Below, piece by piece: positions 11,319 through 20,420 of a DNA stretch of 64,000 nt (position 1 is its first letter; every line of letters begins with the position of its first letter). The translations under genes were made by a program, and so were the position numbers. The notes beneath the pieces were generated by a model. It saw only the letters and a list, made by a program, of their open reading frames with translations. It was not told the origin of the DNA and ran no database searches. Source of the DNA: Prolixibacteraceae bacterium (GTDB lineage: Bacteria > Bacteroidota > Bacteroidia > Bacteroidales > Prolixibacteraceae); assembly GCA_019856515.1 (NCBI GenBank), contig CP082230.1, positions 4,340,001 through 4,404,000 on the forward strand, read 5' to 3'.

Positions 11319-12758
11319 ATGAAAGAGGGTGTTCGATTATCTCAAGTTCTTGGATTTGTAGAGAATGTGATCTCCACTTCTTTTAAATCTCCGTTTTGGC
11401 TCAATTGTGAGTTGTCTGAAGTAAAGGTCAACTCACGAGGCCATTGTTTTGTCCAATTGGTAGAGAAAGATAACGACTCAGATAAGATTGTGGCGAAATC
11501 TTCTGGTATCATTTGGGCCACTTCCTACACATCACTAGAACGTAAATTTAGCGAAGCAACAGGTCAATCTATTGGTCCTGGTGTCAAAGTATTACTACGT
11601 GTTCAAGTTGATTTTAAAGCGCTGCATGGCTTGAATTTCCAGATTCAAGATATCGATCCAAGTTATACTCTTGGAGAGATTGAGCGAAGAAGAAGAGAGA
11701 CCATCGCTAGATTAAAAAAAGAGGGACTATTAGAGCGGAATAGTACGATGGAGAAACCTTGGTGTTTTCAGAATATTGCTGTGATCTCATCAGAGCATGC
11801 TGCTGGATATCAGGATTTCGTGGATCAGGTGGTTCGAAATCGTTATGGTTTCTCATGTAAGATAACTCTTTTTCAGGCTTTACTTCAAGGCGAGAATGCG
11901 GAGGCAAGCATTCTTGAGGCATTGGATAATATATCTAATCATACAGAAGAATTTGATGGATTAGTGATCATTCGAGGTGGAGGATCGCAGATTGATCTGT
12001 CGGTCTTTGATTCATATTCTATTTCTAAGATTATTGCATTATGGCCCGTTCCTGTGATTACTGGGATAGGGCATACTAGGGATATCTCTGTGGTAGATCA
12101 AGTGGTCGCAATACCGATGAAGACTCCTACTGCTGTTGCCGATTACATTATCGAACGGATGCTTATTGTGTATGAAAAGCTAAATCTTGCTGCCCATAGA
12201 TTCTCTGTTCGTATCAAGAAAGTGTTAGAGAAAGAGCATCAGCTTCAACAGCGATTATCTTATAATTTGCGCCATACACTTTTAGAAGAGAGAGGGCGTC
12301 GAAGAGATAAACAGTATAAATTATTTCAATCATTTCAGCTTAAAACGACCGATATTCTAAGACGTAATGACCGCCAATTAGATCATCTAAATATTGGAAT
12401 AAGGAGTGCCGCAAAGCATAATATAATCAATAAAGATCATGCGATTTCTCGGTTTCGTCATCAATTATCTACATTTTGTAAAATAGATTTGTTGAAAAAA
12501 GAGGAGGAGTGGAAAACGTTTTATAAGACTTTAAATTCACTGGTTGATAATAGCATAAATAGTAATAAAACAAAATTAGGCTATTGGGAGCAGATTGTTA
12601 GATCTTATGATCCTCATAAAATACTCAAAAGAGGTTACGCCTTTGTGAAAAAAGATGGGGTATTGGTATCTTCTACTACTGAGTTGTGTCCCGAGGATAG
12701 GATCGAGACTGTTTTCCATGATTTTGTTTTATATAGTAAGGTTGTTGAAAAGAAATAA
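11319..12758 (+). CDS. xseA: Exodeoxyribonuclease VII large subunit
   Basis: A 479-residue protein from the ATG at 11319. The same frame opens at a TTG immediately after the helicase stop, but MKEGVRLSQVLGFVENVI is the natural start. The N-terminal OB-fold (about residues 1-100) binds single-stranded DNA. The catalytic core has ERRRRETIARLKKEGLLERN, AVISSEHAAGYQDF, IIRGGGSQIDLSVFDSY and TGIGHTRDISVVDQVV, followed by KTPTAVADYI. A long coiled-coil then leads to the C-terminal segment HKILKRGYAFVKKDG. With XseB it degrades single-stranded DNA to oligonucleotides from both ends. xseB follows 7 bp downstream. Confidence 0.96.
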   Translation: MKEGVRLSQVLGFVENVISTSFKSPFWLNCELSEVKVNSRGHCFVQLVEKDNDSDKIVAKSSGIIWATSYTSLERKFSEATGQSIGPGVKVLLRVQVDFKALHGLNFQIQDIDPSYTLGEIERRRRETIARLKKEGLLERNSTMEKPWCFQNIAVISSEHAAGYQDFVDQVVRNRYGFSCKITLFQALLQGENAEASILEALDNISNHTEEFDGLVIIRGGGSQIDLSVFDSYSISKIIALWPVPVITGIGHTRDISVVDQVVAIPMKTPTAVADYIIERMLIVYEKLNLAAHRFSVRIKKVLEKEHQLQQRLSYNLRHTLLEERGRRRDKQYKLFQSFQLKTTDILRRNDRQLDHLNIGIRSAAKHNIINKDHAISRFRHQLSTFCKIDLLKKEEEWKTFYKTLNSLVDNSINSNKTKLGYWEQIVRSYDPHKILKRGYAFVKKDGVLVSSTTELCPEDRIETVFHDFVLYSKVVEKK

Positions 12759-12765
12759 TAACGAT

Positions 12766-12966
12766 ATGGTTGATAATAAAAGTTATAAAGAATCTATAGA
12801 GGAGATAAAATCTATACTGGAAAAGATAGAAAACGACGAATATGATGTCGATGTTTTGGTAGAAAAGGTGAAGTATGTATCTAATTTAATAAAGCATTGC
12901 AAGTCTAAGTTGAAACAGTCTGAAACAGAAATTGATAATATTTTATCCTCAATTGAAATGGAGTAG
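12766..12966 (+). CDS. xseB: Exodeoxyribonuclease VII small subunit
   Basis: A 66-residue helical protein starting MVDNKSYKESIEEIKSILEK. The short length, the motif YDVDVLVEKVKYVSNLIKHCK and its place directly after xseA identify the small subunit, which packs onto the coiled-coil of XseA. The frame is open another 111 bp upstream inside xseA, but that extension is hydrophobic and unrelated to the family; ATG 12766 is the right start. Confidence 0.93.
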   Translation: MVDNKSYKESIEEIKSILEKIENDEYDVDVLVEKVKYVSNLIKHCKSKLKQSETEIDNILSSIEME

Positions 12967-13136
12967 ATTTATATTTTGATATTTAGAGATATGATATTTT
13001 TTTTATAGAGGTAAAAATTTTCATAGATTACTAGAACTATTCCACTATTTATGTGTTACTTTTATATGCGACTATATATTAGTTGAATATATATAGATGA
13101 ATAGTTAATGTAATTTATATAAGTAATTTTAATATC

Positions 13137-13724
13137 ATGTCTGTCTCAAAAATTGATTTTAAAATTGGCGACTTGCACTTTCAGTGTGAGGGGGAAAATG
13201 ATTGGGTGAATTCTCAATTAGATAAGGTGCTAGAAAAGGCACCTGATCTTTTGAGTAAGCAGTCTAGTTCAATCGCTCCACCTCCAGTCAAAAGTCATAG
13301 CGTTCAATTGTCTAAAGGTGTTGAAACACCCACTGTTAAGATGACGAATAGTGTCGCATCTTCAACGGAACAAACAACAACTGCTGTAGTTGGAGGAAAT
13401 AGATCTCGCAAGAGAGGAAGGCCATCTAAACAAGCTGCTATAGAGATTACTTCAAACCACCCTTTGGTTGGATATCTAGAACGTCATGATGCTTTAGATA
13501 ATCAAGTAAGACGATTTTTGGCCACGGCTACATTCTTAATGAGTGGTGGCGTAGAGATGCTTACTACTACGATGGTTGCTACCCTACTTGAAGAATCAGG
13601 GCTGCCTAAACTATCTAATGCCAGTGATTGTTTAAATAAGAATGAAAAGAAAGGGTACTGTTTAAAACAGGGCAAAATGTTTGTCATTACCCAAGAAGGC
13701 GTAAGATCTATTCAAGAAGGATAG
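13137..13724 (+). CDS. Unrecognised protein with an AT-hook-like linker
   Basis: A 195-residue protein I cannot assign to a named family. Residues 1-38 look like a small acidic folded segment. Residues 40-88 are a low-complexity Ser/Thr/Pro/Val linker. Residues 91-98, RKRGRPSK, carry the basic GRP core of an AT-hook, a minor-groove binder of AT-rich DNA. The C-terminal 90 residues (from ITSNHPLVGYLERH) are helical and could form a winged-helix-like module (GYCLKQGKMFVITQEG resembles a wing hairpin). It lies 170 bp after xseB and has its own terminator. A nucleoid or DNA-binding role is inference. Confidence 0.6.
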   Translation: MSVSKIDFKIGDLHFQCEGENDWVNSQLDKVLEKAPDLLSKQSSSIAPPPVKSHSVQLSKGVETPTVKMTNSVASSTEQTTTAVVGGNRSRKRGRPSKQAAIEITSNHPLVGYLERHDALDNQVRRFLATATFLMSGGVEMLTTTMVATLLEESGLPKLSNASDCLNKNEKKGYCLKQGKMFVITQEGVRSIQEG

Positions 13725-13746
13725 TAACGAATTATAATGATAAATG

Positions 13747-13777
13747 AGCAGTTTCTTAGAAGAGGAGCTGCTTTTTT
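13747..13777 (+). terminator. Intrinsic terminator after the AT-hook-like gene
   Basis: A hairpin with AGCAG / CTGCT outer arms and a TTCTT / AAGA inner stem is followed by six T (13772-13777). It starts 23 bp past the stop codon at 13724. Confidence 0.75.
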
Positions 13778-13850
13778 ATGCTTATAACTGAACAAAACTG
13801 AATGATAGTCTGTTAGAGTAGCAAAATGTTGTCTTATTAAAATAAACGAT

Positions 13851-14711
13851 ATGAAAAAGTTACTCGTATTTACTCTTTTAGTTATATCCTCTCTGCCACT
13901 TGTAGCTCAGGAGATAGAGGAAGAATCATTCTTTATAATTTTCGAAGAAGACCAAAAGATGGCACAGATAGCCAATAATCCTGTTGCTTTTGCCTATAAA
14001 CTATATTTCCAGAATGTATTGACATTTGGGGATCATGATCAGAATACACTCTATACCAATTTTGTTGCTCCGATCTATATCAATGAGCATGTAAATTTCA
14101 TTAATCGTGTTATGATTCCATTGGAAACAAGGAATTTTTCAAATACGGGTACAGAGACATCATTGGGTAATATTCAATATATGGGTCTGTTCACCTACAA
14201 AGATGGTTGGGATATCGGAAATGGTAATTTTACTGTGGGTGTTGGTCCTAGCGTCGTATTTAACAGCAATACGTTTGATGATACCGAGATAGCTGGAGAT
14301 GACAATTGGGCGCTTGGAGCTTCTCTTTTGGGTGTTTATAGGACTAAATCTTTCTTGGGTCTAATCAGTGCAACTCCAAATTGGGGTATTTCAGGTGATA
14401 AAGCAACCACTATGATGATCCAATACTCGTTGGGATATTACTTCAGAAATGGTATGTCTATCGTATCGTCTCCTATTATTCTTTATAATGATGCACTTCC
14501 TGATGGAGATAATTGGATTGTTCCATTTGGTTTAGGTGTAGGACATCAGTTTGCTATCAAAGAGAAGATTCCAATGAACGTAAGTTTTGGGGTAAATTAT
14601 AATGCTATTCGTCCTGATTCAATGGATGACCAAAAATGGCAATTCCAAGTAAACTTACTATTCTTGTTGCCTAGTCCTGCTTTAGGAAAGGCTGTACGTT
14701 ACTACAACTAA
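13851..14711 (+). CDS. Outer-membrane beta-barrel protein, function unknown
   Basis: A 286-residue protein with a clear signal peptide (MKKLLVFTLLVISSLPLVAQ). The mature part alternates hydrophobic and polar residues with many aromatic-ended strands (GNFTVGVGPSVVFN, IQYSLGYYFRNGMSIV, WQFQVNLLFLLPSP), as in a beta-barrel of about 12 strands. It resembles the loose group of Bacteroidota barrels annotated as transporters or neuromedin-U-like proteins, but I see no motif that fixes a substrate. A hairpin terminator follows; the next gene is convergent. Confidence 0.65.
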   Translation: MKKLLVFTLLVISSLPLVAQEIEEESFFIIFEEDQKMAQIANNPVAFAYKLYFQNVLTFGDHDQNTLYTNFVAPIYINEHVNFINRVMIPLETRNFSNTGTETSLGNIQYMGLFTYKDGWDIGNGNFTVGVGPSVVFNSNTFDDTEIAGDDNWALGASLLGVYRTKSFLGLISATPNWGISGDKATTMMIQYSLGYYFRNGMSIVSSPIILYNDALPDGDNWIVPFGLGVGHQFAIKEKIPMNVSFGVNYNAIRPDSMDDQKWQFQVNLLFLLPSPALGKAVRYYN

Positions 14712-14725
14712 AATAACCATGAATA

Positions 14726-14757
14726 TAAAAAAGGCTGCTTTCAAAAGAAGGCAGCCT
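14726..14757. terminator. Shared terminator between convergent genes
   Basis: An inverted repeat AGGCTGC(TTTC)/(GAAG)GCAGCCT with an AAAA loop sits between stop codons at 14711 (plus) and 14769 (minus). The minus-strand side is followed by a T-run (plus-strand A6 at 14727-14732), so it works best for the DUF4907 gene and may also stop the plus-strand transcript. Confidence 0.75.
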
Positions 14758-14768
14758 ATTGTTGTGTA

Positions 14769-15101
14769 CTATTTGATGATATTGAGTTGTTTTAACTCAT
14801 TGATGTTCAGTGATGGTGATTTGTTCTCGCTAATCTTCTTTGCCACGAGTGTTCCTGCATTTAGGGCATCATCATAGCTTTCAAAAGGTTGGCGCCCCGG
14901 AATCGCCGGGATGTAGGGTTGTTCAATATAGCAGTGGTCGTCGATCATGATTTTGTAACCATATCCACCCTCCACCTTTTCCACTTTTACCGAAATGTTG
15001 TGAAGTGTATCGTCTTGCTTATTGATAATTTTTTTCCCTACTACAATAGAGATGATGGTTGCAAGCAGTAGGACAATAATAAGTTTTCTTCTCTGCTTCA
15101 T
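14769..15101 (-). CDS. DUF4907 domain protein
   Basis: A 110-residue protein with one N-terminal hydrophobic anchor or signal (KLIIVLLLATIISIVVG), then a small domain with GYGYKIMIDDHCYIEQPYIP and the conserved IPGRQPFESYDDALNAGTLV. This is the DUF4907 family, small exported Bacteroidota proteins without known biochemistry. It starts 14 bp after the Kelch lipoprotein gene stops, on the same strand, so the two are very likely one transcript. Confidence 0.8.
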   Translation of the reverse strand: MKQRRKLIIVLLLATIISIVVGKKIINKQDDTLHNISVKVEKVEGGYGYKIMIDDHCYIEQPYIPAIPGRQPFESYDDALNAGTLVAKKISENKSPSLNINELKQLNIIK

Positions 15102-15115
15102 ATCAATTCTCTTTT

Positions 15116-16171
15116 TTAGTTATCTTCTGATTCGATCTCAGCCCAAGGTTGGAATTTCCAGATATCATCGAAATCATAACTACCATTCGATCCTAGAGCT
15201 ATATACCCCTGGTTATTCAGGGTAAAGGCCACTGCGTTTTCACGAGGTGTCCCTTCAAAGTCTTCTTTCTCGTCCCAGTCATCTTCTGCTGCATTATACA
15301 TCCAGATGTCATTCTGAATACCGCTATTATAACCAAGGCCTACATAAGCAATGCCGTCCATGACAAATGAGATAGCATTCTTTCTCATCACAGCGATATT
15401 CTCTAATTCGTTATCGTCCCAATCCAAGTCTCTTTTCTTTATCCAAGCGTCGTTGGTTGCATCATACGCATAGACATCTTTTGCAGCTTGTCCATTGCTA
15501 TAACCAGTTAATACATAGCCAAGACCATTAAGAACAAATGCTGTGGCTCCTTGACGTTTACTACCACCTGAACCTCCATTTGGATCAGATCCCAAACTAG
15601 CTACTTGTGACCACTGTTGTGCTTGTGTGTCGAATTTGTAGAAATCTTTTTGATCTTTTCCATCATATCCAGTTCCTACAAAACCATTACTTCCAATAGT
15701 AAATGCAACAGCACTATTACGAGCGGAACCAATGAAATCACCTATCTGTGTCCACTGTCCACTGTTTGTATCATATTTATAGAAATCGTTCAACCTATAG
15801 TCTCCATCCCATCCAGTACCTACATAACCACTACCATTAGCAGCGAATGCTACAGCACCTGTACGTGGTACGCCTGGAAAGTCTTCTATCTGTGTCCAAT
15901 TATTTTTATCCGGATTGTACACCCAAAAGTCTTTCAGATAACCATCAGCATAACCATCATTGTTTCTATCGTCGTCTCCAAATCCGAGACCAACATATGC
16001 TTTATTGTCTATAGTAAATGAGACAGAATTACCACGAGCAAGACCGTCAAAGTCAGACATTCTCACCCAGTTTCCATACAAATCATCATCGTCATTATTA
16101 CACGATGCGAAGCCAACTACAATGATTAAACCAAGTATCCATTTAAGGTTTGCAATCTTCATTCTTTTCAT
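15116..16171 (-). CDS. Kelch-repeat lipoprotein
   Basis: A 351-residue protein with a lipoprotein signal (ILGLIIVVGFASC, lipid-attachment Cys24) followed by an Asp/Asn-rich tether. The rest is a Kelch beta-propeller of six blades, each with a GxGYVGTG or similar turn (NKAYVGLGFGDDD, GSGYVGTGWDGD, SNGFVGTGYDGK, GLGYVLTGYSNG, GIAYVGLGYNSG, NQGYIALGSNGS) and a following WTQI-type strand. Such propellers bind proteins or glycans; no enzyme motif is seen. DUF4907 follows downstream, and a DUF4270 lipoprotein is transcribed divergently upstream. The three form a recurrent surface-protein cluster in Bacteroidota (recollection, not searched). Confidence 0.88.
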   Translation of the reverse strand: MKRMKIANLKWILGLIIVVGFASCNNDDDDLYGNWVRMSDFDGLARGNSVSFTIDNKAYVGLGFGDDDRNNDGYADGYLKDFWVYNPDKNNWTQIEDFPGVPRTGAVAFAANGSGYVGTGWDGDYRLNDFYKYDTNSGQWTQIGDFIGSARNSAVAFTIGSNGFVGTGYDGKDQKDFYKFDTQAQQWSQVASLGSDPNGGSGGSKRQGATAFVLNGLGYVLTGYSNGQAAKDVYAYDATNDAWIKKRDLDWDDNELENIAVMRKNAISFVMDGIAYVGLGYNSGIQNDIWMYNAAEDDWDEKEDFEGTPRENAVAFTLNNQGYIALGSNGSYDFDDIWKFQPWAEIESEDN

Positions 16172-16508
16172 ATTATGAGGTGTATTATTTTGACGCTAAG
16201 ATACTTGTGGTGTTCATTTGCTGAGAACAAAACGGATATAAAACGGGGTATTATCAATCAAGAATATCATTTTATCTACCAAAGCGTATTTCTATTCAAA
16301 ATTACATATGTCGACGATAAATATGCTTTCGTAGATAAAATATGGTCTTTGTTAGATACTCAAAATAGGCTTGTTTAAAATGTTTCGAGGGTGGGGTTAT
16401 CCTTAATATTTTTGGTCGGAATGAACTATTCTACTTCAGTGGCACTTAGTATAAGAAGGTTAAGATTAGTAGGTGGTAAATATTCATTAGAATTTAATCA
16501 TATTGGAA

Positions 16509-17870
16509 ATGCAAAGAAAGAATTCAATATTCAAAGCTCTATTTATATTTCTTATTTTTTCGTTATCTCTATCTTCATGTATGGATGACGGAATGGGGTA
16601 TGAGCTTGGGGATGATTTGGTAGATGATGATTCAAGGGTGGTAATGATCGATACGGTTGCCATTGATGTCTCTACTTTCATGCTCGATTCATTGGTAACA
16701 ACAAATACCGAGAGAGTTACTGTCGGTAATTTGATCGATCCAATGGTTGGAACCACAACGACTCAAACACGAGTGCAGTTTATCTGTAACTTCTATCCTG
16801 CCATGGAGTCTACTGCTGAATTTGACTCTATCACTATGATTTTACATTCTGATGGCTACTTTTATGGAGACACGCTATCGATGCAAGATGTTGAAGTATA
16901 TCCATTGGATGAGTATCTAGATCCTGACGACTACAGTAATGATGCCTCTACCTTCTATAATACCAATACGATCTATTACGATCCACAAAAGTTATTAGGA
17001 AAGAAAGTATTTCGTCCCTCTTTCCGCAAAGATTCGACCCTCTCTATACCTCTTGATAAAGAGTTAGGGAAACGACTCTTTAATTTGGCATACGATCAGA
17101 ATGATTCCCTAATCAATGTAGATGAGTTTAAAGAGATTCTACCTGGTATTGTTATTGTGCCTGGAGCCGAGTCCCAAATTGTTACTGGATTTGAAGCACC
17201 TACAGACTCTATCAGTTCTGGAGCTTCTCCTCCTCAAATTAAGATCTACTACCACGATAAGATGAGTGACGAAGCACTAAGCTTCTCGCTACAATATACA
17301 CGTTCCGATTATATGTACAACACTTTCACTACCGATTATAGTGGAACATCTCTCGAAGGTTTAAAGCACGATAACGAAGTGACGATTCCTACGAACCAAA
17401 GTGATGATGTATCCTATGTACAAGGTGGTAATGGTTTGGTGACACGTCTCAACTTTAGGGATATGAAGGACCTTCAATATATCGGTCCTGGAATGATTGC
17501 CAGTGCCATATTAACGTTCAAACCGCTAAAGGGTAGTTTCAATCGTTTCGACTTTCGATTACCGACCACGCTTTCCCCATATATCGTAGACAAGAAAAAC
17601 AAGGTCTTAGGTCAGCTTCTTTCCGAAGATGGCGAATCCCCTGTTATGGGTTATCTATTTGAAGATGCCGCTTACGAAGACAATACCGAATATCGAATCG
17701 ATATCACCTCTTTCATTAAAAATGAGTTTAGAGAGGATCAAGAGTGGGATCGTAGTTTGATACTACAACTCACCTCTTTTGAAGAGAATAGGGCTGTCGA
17801 TCGCTTGGTGATAGATAATGGAAATCAGAACAATATTGAACTAATACTGTATTATATAGTATCAGAGTAA
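16509..17870 (+). CDS. DUF4270 lipoprotein
   Basis: A 453-residue exported protein with a lipobox at LSLSSC (Cys24 from the ATG at 16509). A TTG two codons upstream is in frame but less likely. The mature protein starts with the DUF4270 signature GYELGDDLVDDDSRVVMIDT and TVGNLIDPMVGTTTTQTRVQF, and is beta-rich throughout. The family is abundant in Bacteroidota and placed at the cell surface; its function is unknown. It is divergent from the Kelch/DUF4907 pair across a 337-bp gap and is followed, 185 bp on, by a predicted outer-membrane barrel, which may be its partner. Confidence 0.85.
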   Translation: MQRKNSIFKALFIFLIFSLSLSSCMDDGMGYELGDDLVDDDSRVVMIDTVAIDVSTFMLDSLVTTNTERVTVGNLIDPMVGTTTTQTRVQFICNFYPAMESTAEFDSITMILHSDGYFYGDTLSMQDVEVYPLDEYLDPDDYSNDASTFYNTNTIYYDPQKLLGKKVFRPSFRKDSTLSIPLDKELGKRLFNLAYDQNDSLINVDEFKEILPGIVIVPGAESQIVTGFEAPTDSISSGASPPQIKIYYHDKMSDEALSFSLQYTRSDYMYNTFTTDYSGTSLEGLKHDNEVTIPTNQSDDVSYVQGGNGLVTRLNFRDMKDLQYIGPGMIASAILTFKPLKGSFNRFDFRLPTTLSPYIVDKKNKVLGQLLSEDGESPVMGYLFEDAAYEDNTEYRIDITSFIKNEFREDQEWDRSLILQLTSFEENRAVDRLVIDNGNQNNIELILYYIVSE

Positions 17871-18055
17871 TGCCAATTGGATTAATAAATGATCTATAAA
17901 GGCTTGTGGATATATTTTGTTTAGACAAGGCTAAAAAATAGAAGCATAGTCTTTCCCTACGGTGATATTTTGTAACGAAGGATAAATAAAATAGAATGAA
18001 AGGATATAGCTCATCTATTGATGTAATTGGTATAAGTTTAAACATCTTATCGTAT

Positions 18056-19327
18056 ATGTATAAATCAATCATTAAAACTCTCTTTGTGGTCGTGTTAGGC
18101 TTAACCATTACACCTCTAGCTTATACCCAAAACAACACCTCCTCACCTTACTCTATGTATGGTATTGGTCAAACGGGATACGGAATAAATGCACGTAGTG
18201 TAGCCATGGGGGATGTAAGTGTCGGAATACGAACAAACGAACGAATTAACCCTAAGATGGCAGCTTCGTACACTGCTCTGGATAGTGTGCGAATCTTCTA
18301 TGATCTCGGGGCCACTGGGATATTTACCTATGCGACAGAACAAGGAGAAAGCGAGACGACTTTTGATGGGAACATCACCTCTCTGAATGTTGCCACTCGT
18401 ATCATGAAACATTGGTATGGTGGTTTCGGTGTCTTCCCTCGTTCATCTATCGGTTATAACATCACCACCTACAATACCGTGGAGGGAACACTTGAAGAGT
18501 ATCCTACTTATTGGTCTGGTTCAGGAGGTCTATCTCAATTCTATTTCAATAACGCCTTTAGTATCACGGATAATTTCTCTGTCGGGGTGAACTTTTCTGT
18601 ATATGTAGGTCCGATGACCTCTACCAAACAGCAAGTATTTAATGCCAATTCATCGGTAGAGATCACCACCGATGAACTGTCTGAGCACTACTCTGGAATT
18701 ACGGGTGATATTTCAGCACAATACACTCTTCCAATCAACGACAACAGTAAGCTTATTCTTGGGGCTAAGTTTGCTCCTAGCTCAAGTCTTTCAGGAGACT
18801 CCCACCAACAAATAGTACATAACTCAAGTGCATCCGGTATTAACGATACCATTAAGAATGAATCTTCGAGTGCAGCTGTTATCGACCTTCCAAGCTCTTA
18901 CTCTGTAGGAGCAAGTTATATGTTATCGGATAATCTGGTGGTCGCATTAGACTACCAACGAGTCAATTGGGGGGACATCCAATCTAATAATTCCGACTAC
19001 AACTACACCAATCAGAACATCTTTAATGTCGGTTTTGAATACGTAAACAATAGAGAGAGTCTAAAATACAAAGATCATATCGCTTATCGTTTAGGTTTTA
19101 AGTATGACGATGGTTATCTGAATGTACGACATAACCAACTGAAAGATTGGTCGGTATCTATGGGTTTAGGATTTCCCATTCGTCGTAGCTTAAGCTATAT
19201 CGATGTCGCCTTTGTTTATGGACAGCGAGGATCGAACCAGTATGGTATGATTCTTGAAAACTATGCACAATGTATGATTACCTTCAGTCTTTCTGACCGA
19301 TGGTTCCGTAAACGAGTGATAGACTAA
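18056..19327 (+). CDS. Outer-membrane barrel protein, FadL-like
   Basis: A 423-residue protein from ATG 18056, which gives a good signal peptide (MYKSIIKTLFVVVLGLTITP, cut near YTQ). The frame is open 60 bp further upstream, but that would bury the signal. After the signal, SSPYSMYGIGQTGYGINARSVAMGDVSVG is the typical N-terminus of Bacteroidota porin-type barrels related to the FadL/OmpP1 group, where a plug strand precedes a 14-strand barrel. Many glycine- and aromatic-rich strands follow, ending in SLSDRWF. A role in uptake of hydrophobic compounds is only a family-level guess. A sensor kinase gene starts 16 bp after its stop. Confidence 0.7.
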   Translation: MYKSIIKTLFVVVLGLTITPLAYTQNNTSSPYSMYGIGQTGYGINARSVAMGDVSVGIRTNERINPKMAASYTALDSVRIFYDLGATGIFTYATEQGESETTFDGNITSLNVATRIMKHWYGGFGVFPRSSIGYNITTYNTVEGTLEEYPTYWSGSGGLSQFYFNNAFSITDNFSVGVNFSVYVGPMTSTKQQVFNANSSVEITTDELSEHYSGITGDISAQYTLPINDNSKLILGAKFAPSSSLSGDSHQQIVHNSSASGINDTIKNESSSAAVIDLPSSYSVGASYMLSDNLVVALDYQRVNWGDIQSNNSDYNYTNQNIFNVGFEYVNNRESLKYKDHIAYRLGFKYDDGYLNVRHNQLKDWSVSMGLGFPIRRSLSYIDVAFVYGQRGSNQYGMILENYAQCMITFSLSDRWFRKRVID

Positions 19328-19343
19328 ACAAAGAAGAGATAAG

Positions 19344-20420
19344 ATGAAGAAGAGATCTATTGAGGGATTTGTAAAACAACGTAAGTGGCTTTGGCATATA
19401 CTTTTTTGGGGATTATACCTTCTATTGATGTACTTATTCATTATAGGTTTTCGTGATCGCATACAACTTCCATGGTTTAGTATGATCCCACTGTTTTTAC
19501 AGATCCCTCTCTTCTATGTAAACTATTCCTATCTTTTGCCAAATTACTTTAATAAACGAAGTGTTTGGCAATACCTATCTATTAATATATTGCTGATAAC
19601 CTTCGTGTTAACCATTTCGGTTATATACCATCGTTCTGTCTTTATCTCTTTTGGTACACTTTTTGAACATCTAGACATAAACATTCAAGATGTGTTGGCG
19701 AAGAATGTAAATTATATCTTCTCCAACTTTCTATCATGTTTAACAATACTGTTTTTTAGCTCCATGTTCTACCTCTATGAAGTTCGACTTAAAGAGGAGA
19801 AGAAGGAGTTAGAGTTGAGTCATCAACTTAGAAGATCGCAATTTCAACTATTAAAGACACAAATTAACCCTCATTTTCTATTCAATGCTTTAAACAACAT
19901 ATTTACCCTCTCGGTAGTAAAGTCTGATAAGACTTCGCAGAGCATCCTTGACCTTTCGTCACTGTTACGTTATGTGATCTACGACTGCAACTCAAATTAT
20001 GTGAGTATTTCGCAAGAGGTCGACTATATTACCCACTATATTAAGCTGGTGAAGTTAAAAGACGATACCATCGATAATGTCCGTTTCCACTACGATATCA
20101 AAGACGATGTGGGAATTGCCCCGATGTTATTGATTCCTTTTATCGAGAACAGCTTTAAACACGGTAACTTTGAAGATGCCGAGAAAGGGTATGTAGATAT
20201 TGAGTTGTTTGCCTCTACCGAAAGGATACATTTTCGTTGTATCAATTCGATAGGTAAAGTACAGAAGAAGAAAGATGGAGTAGGGGGTATTGGTGTAAAA
20301 AATGTTCTCGAACGTTTAGAATCTTTATATGGCGACCGAAGTATTGTAAACATTGAGCATCAAACGAATGTTTATATTATAGATATAAAAATTGTATTGA
20401 TGTTATATGGAGAACATTAG
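19344..20420 (+). CDS. Membrane sensor histidine kinase, LytS/YehU type
   Basis: A 358-residue kinase. Four hydrophobic segments lie between residues 15 and 145 (LWHILFWGLYLLLMYLFIIG; MIPLFLQIPLFYV; LSINILLITFVLTISVIY; FLSCLTILFFSSMFYL) and form a membrane domain with no periplasmic sensor. The His_kinase motif QLLKTQINPHFLFNALNNIF puts the phosphorylated His at 177. The ATPase part has MLLIPFIENSFKHG (N box) and GGIGVKNVLERLESLYG (G box). It overlaps the response-regulator gene by 14 bp, so the two form a translationally coupled pair. The signal is unknown. Confidence 0.93.
   Translation: MKKRSIEGFVKQRKWLWHILFWGLYLLLMYLFIIGFRDRIQLPWFSMIPLFLQIPLFYVNYSYLLPNYFNKRSVWQYLSINILLITFVLTISVIYHRSVFISFGTLFEHLDINIQDVLAKNVNYIFSNFLSCLTILFFSSMFYLYEVRLKEEKKELELSHQLRRSQFQLLKTQINPHFLFNALNNIFTLSVVKSDKTSQSILDLSSLLRYVIYDCNSNYVSISQEVDYITHYIKLVKLKDDTIDNVRFHYDIKDDVGIAPMLLIPFIENSFKHGNFEDAEKGYVDIELFASTERIHFRCINSIGKVQKKKDGVGGIGVKNVLERLESLYGDRSIVNIEHQTNVYIIDIKIVLMLYGEH

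Noticed and set aside
12655..12765. Upstream extension of XseB inside xseA
   Set aside because: It is hydrophobic, overlaps xseA in another frame and is unlike any XseB N-terminus.
16175..16588. Short plus-strand frames between the Kelch and DUF4270 genes
   Set aside because: They are short, lack family resemblance and partly overlap the DUF4270 start in another frame.
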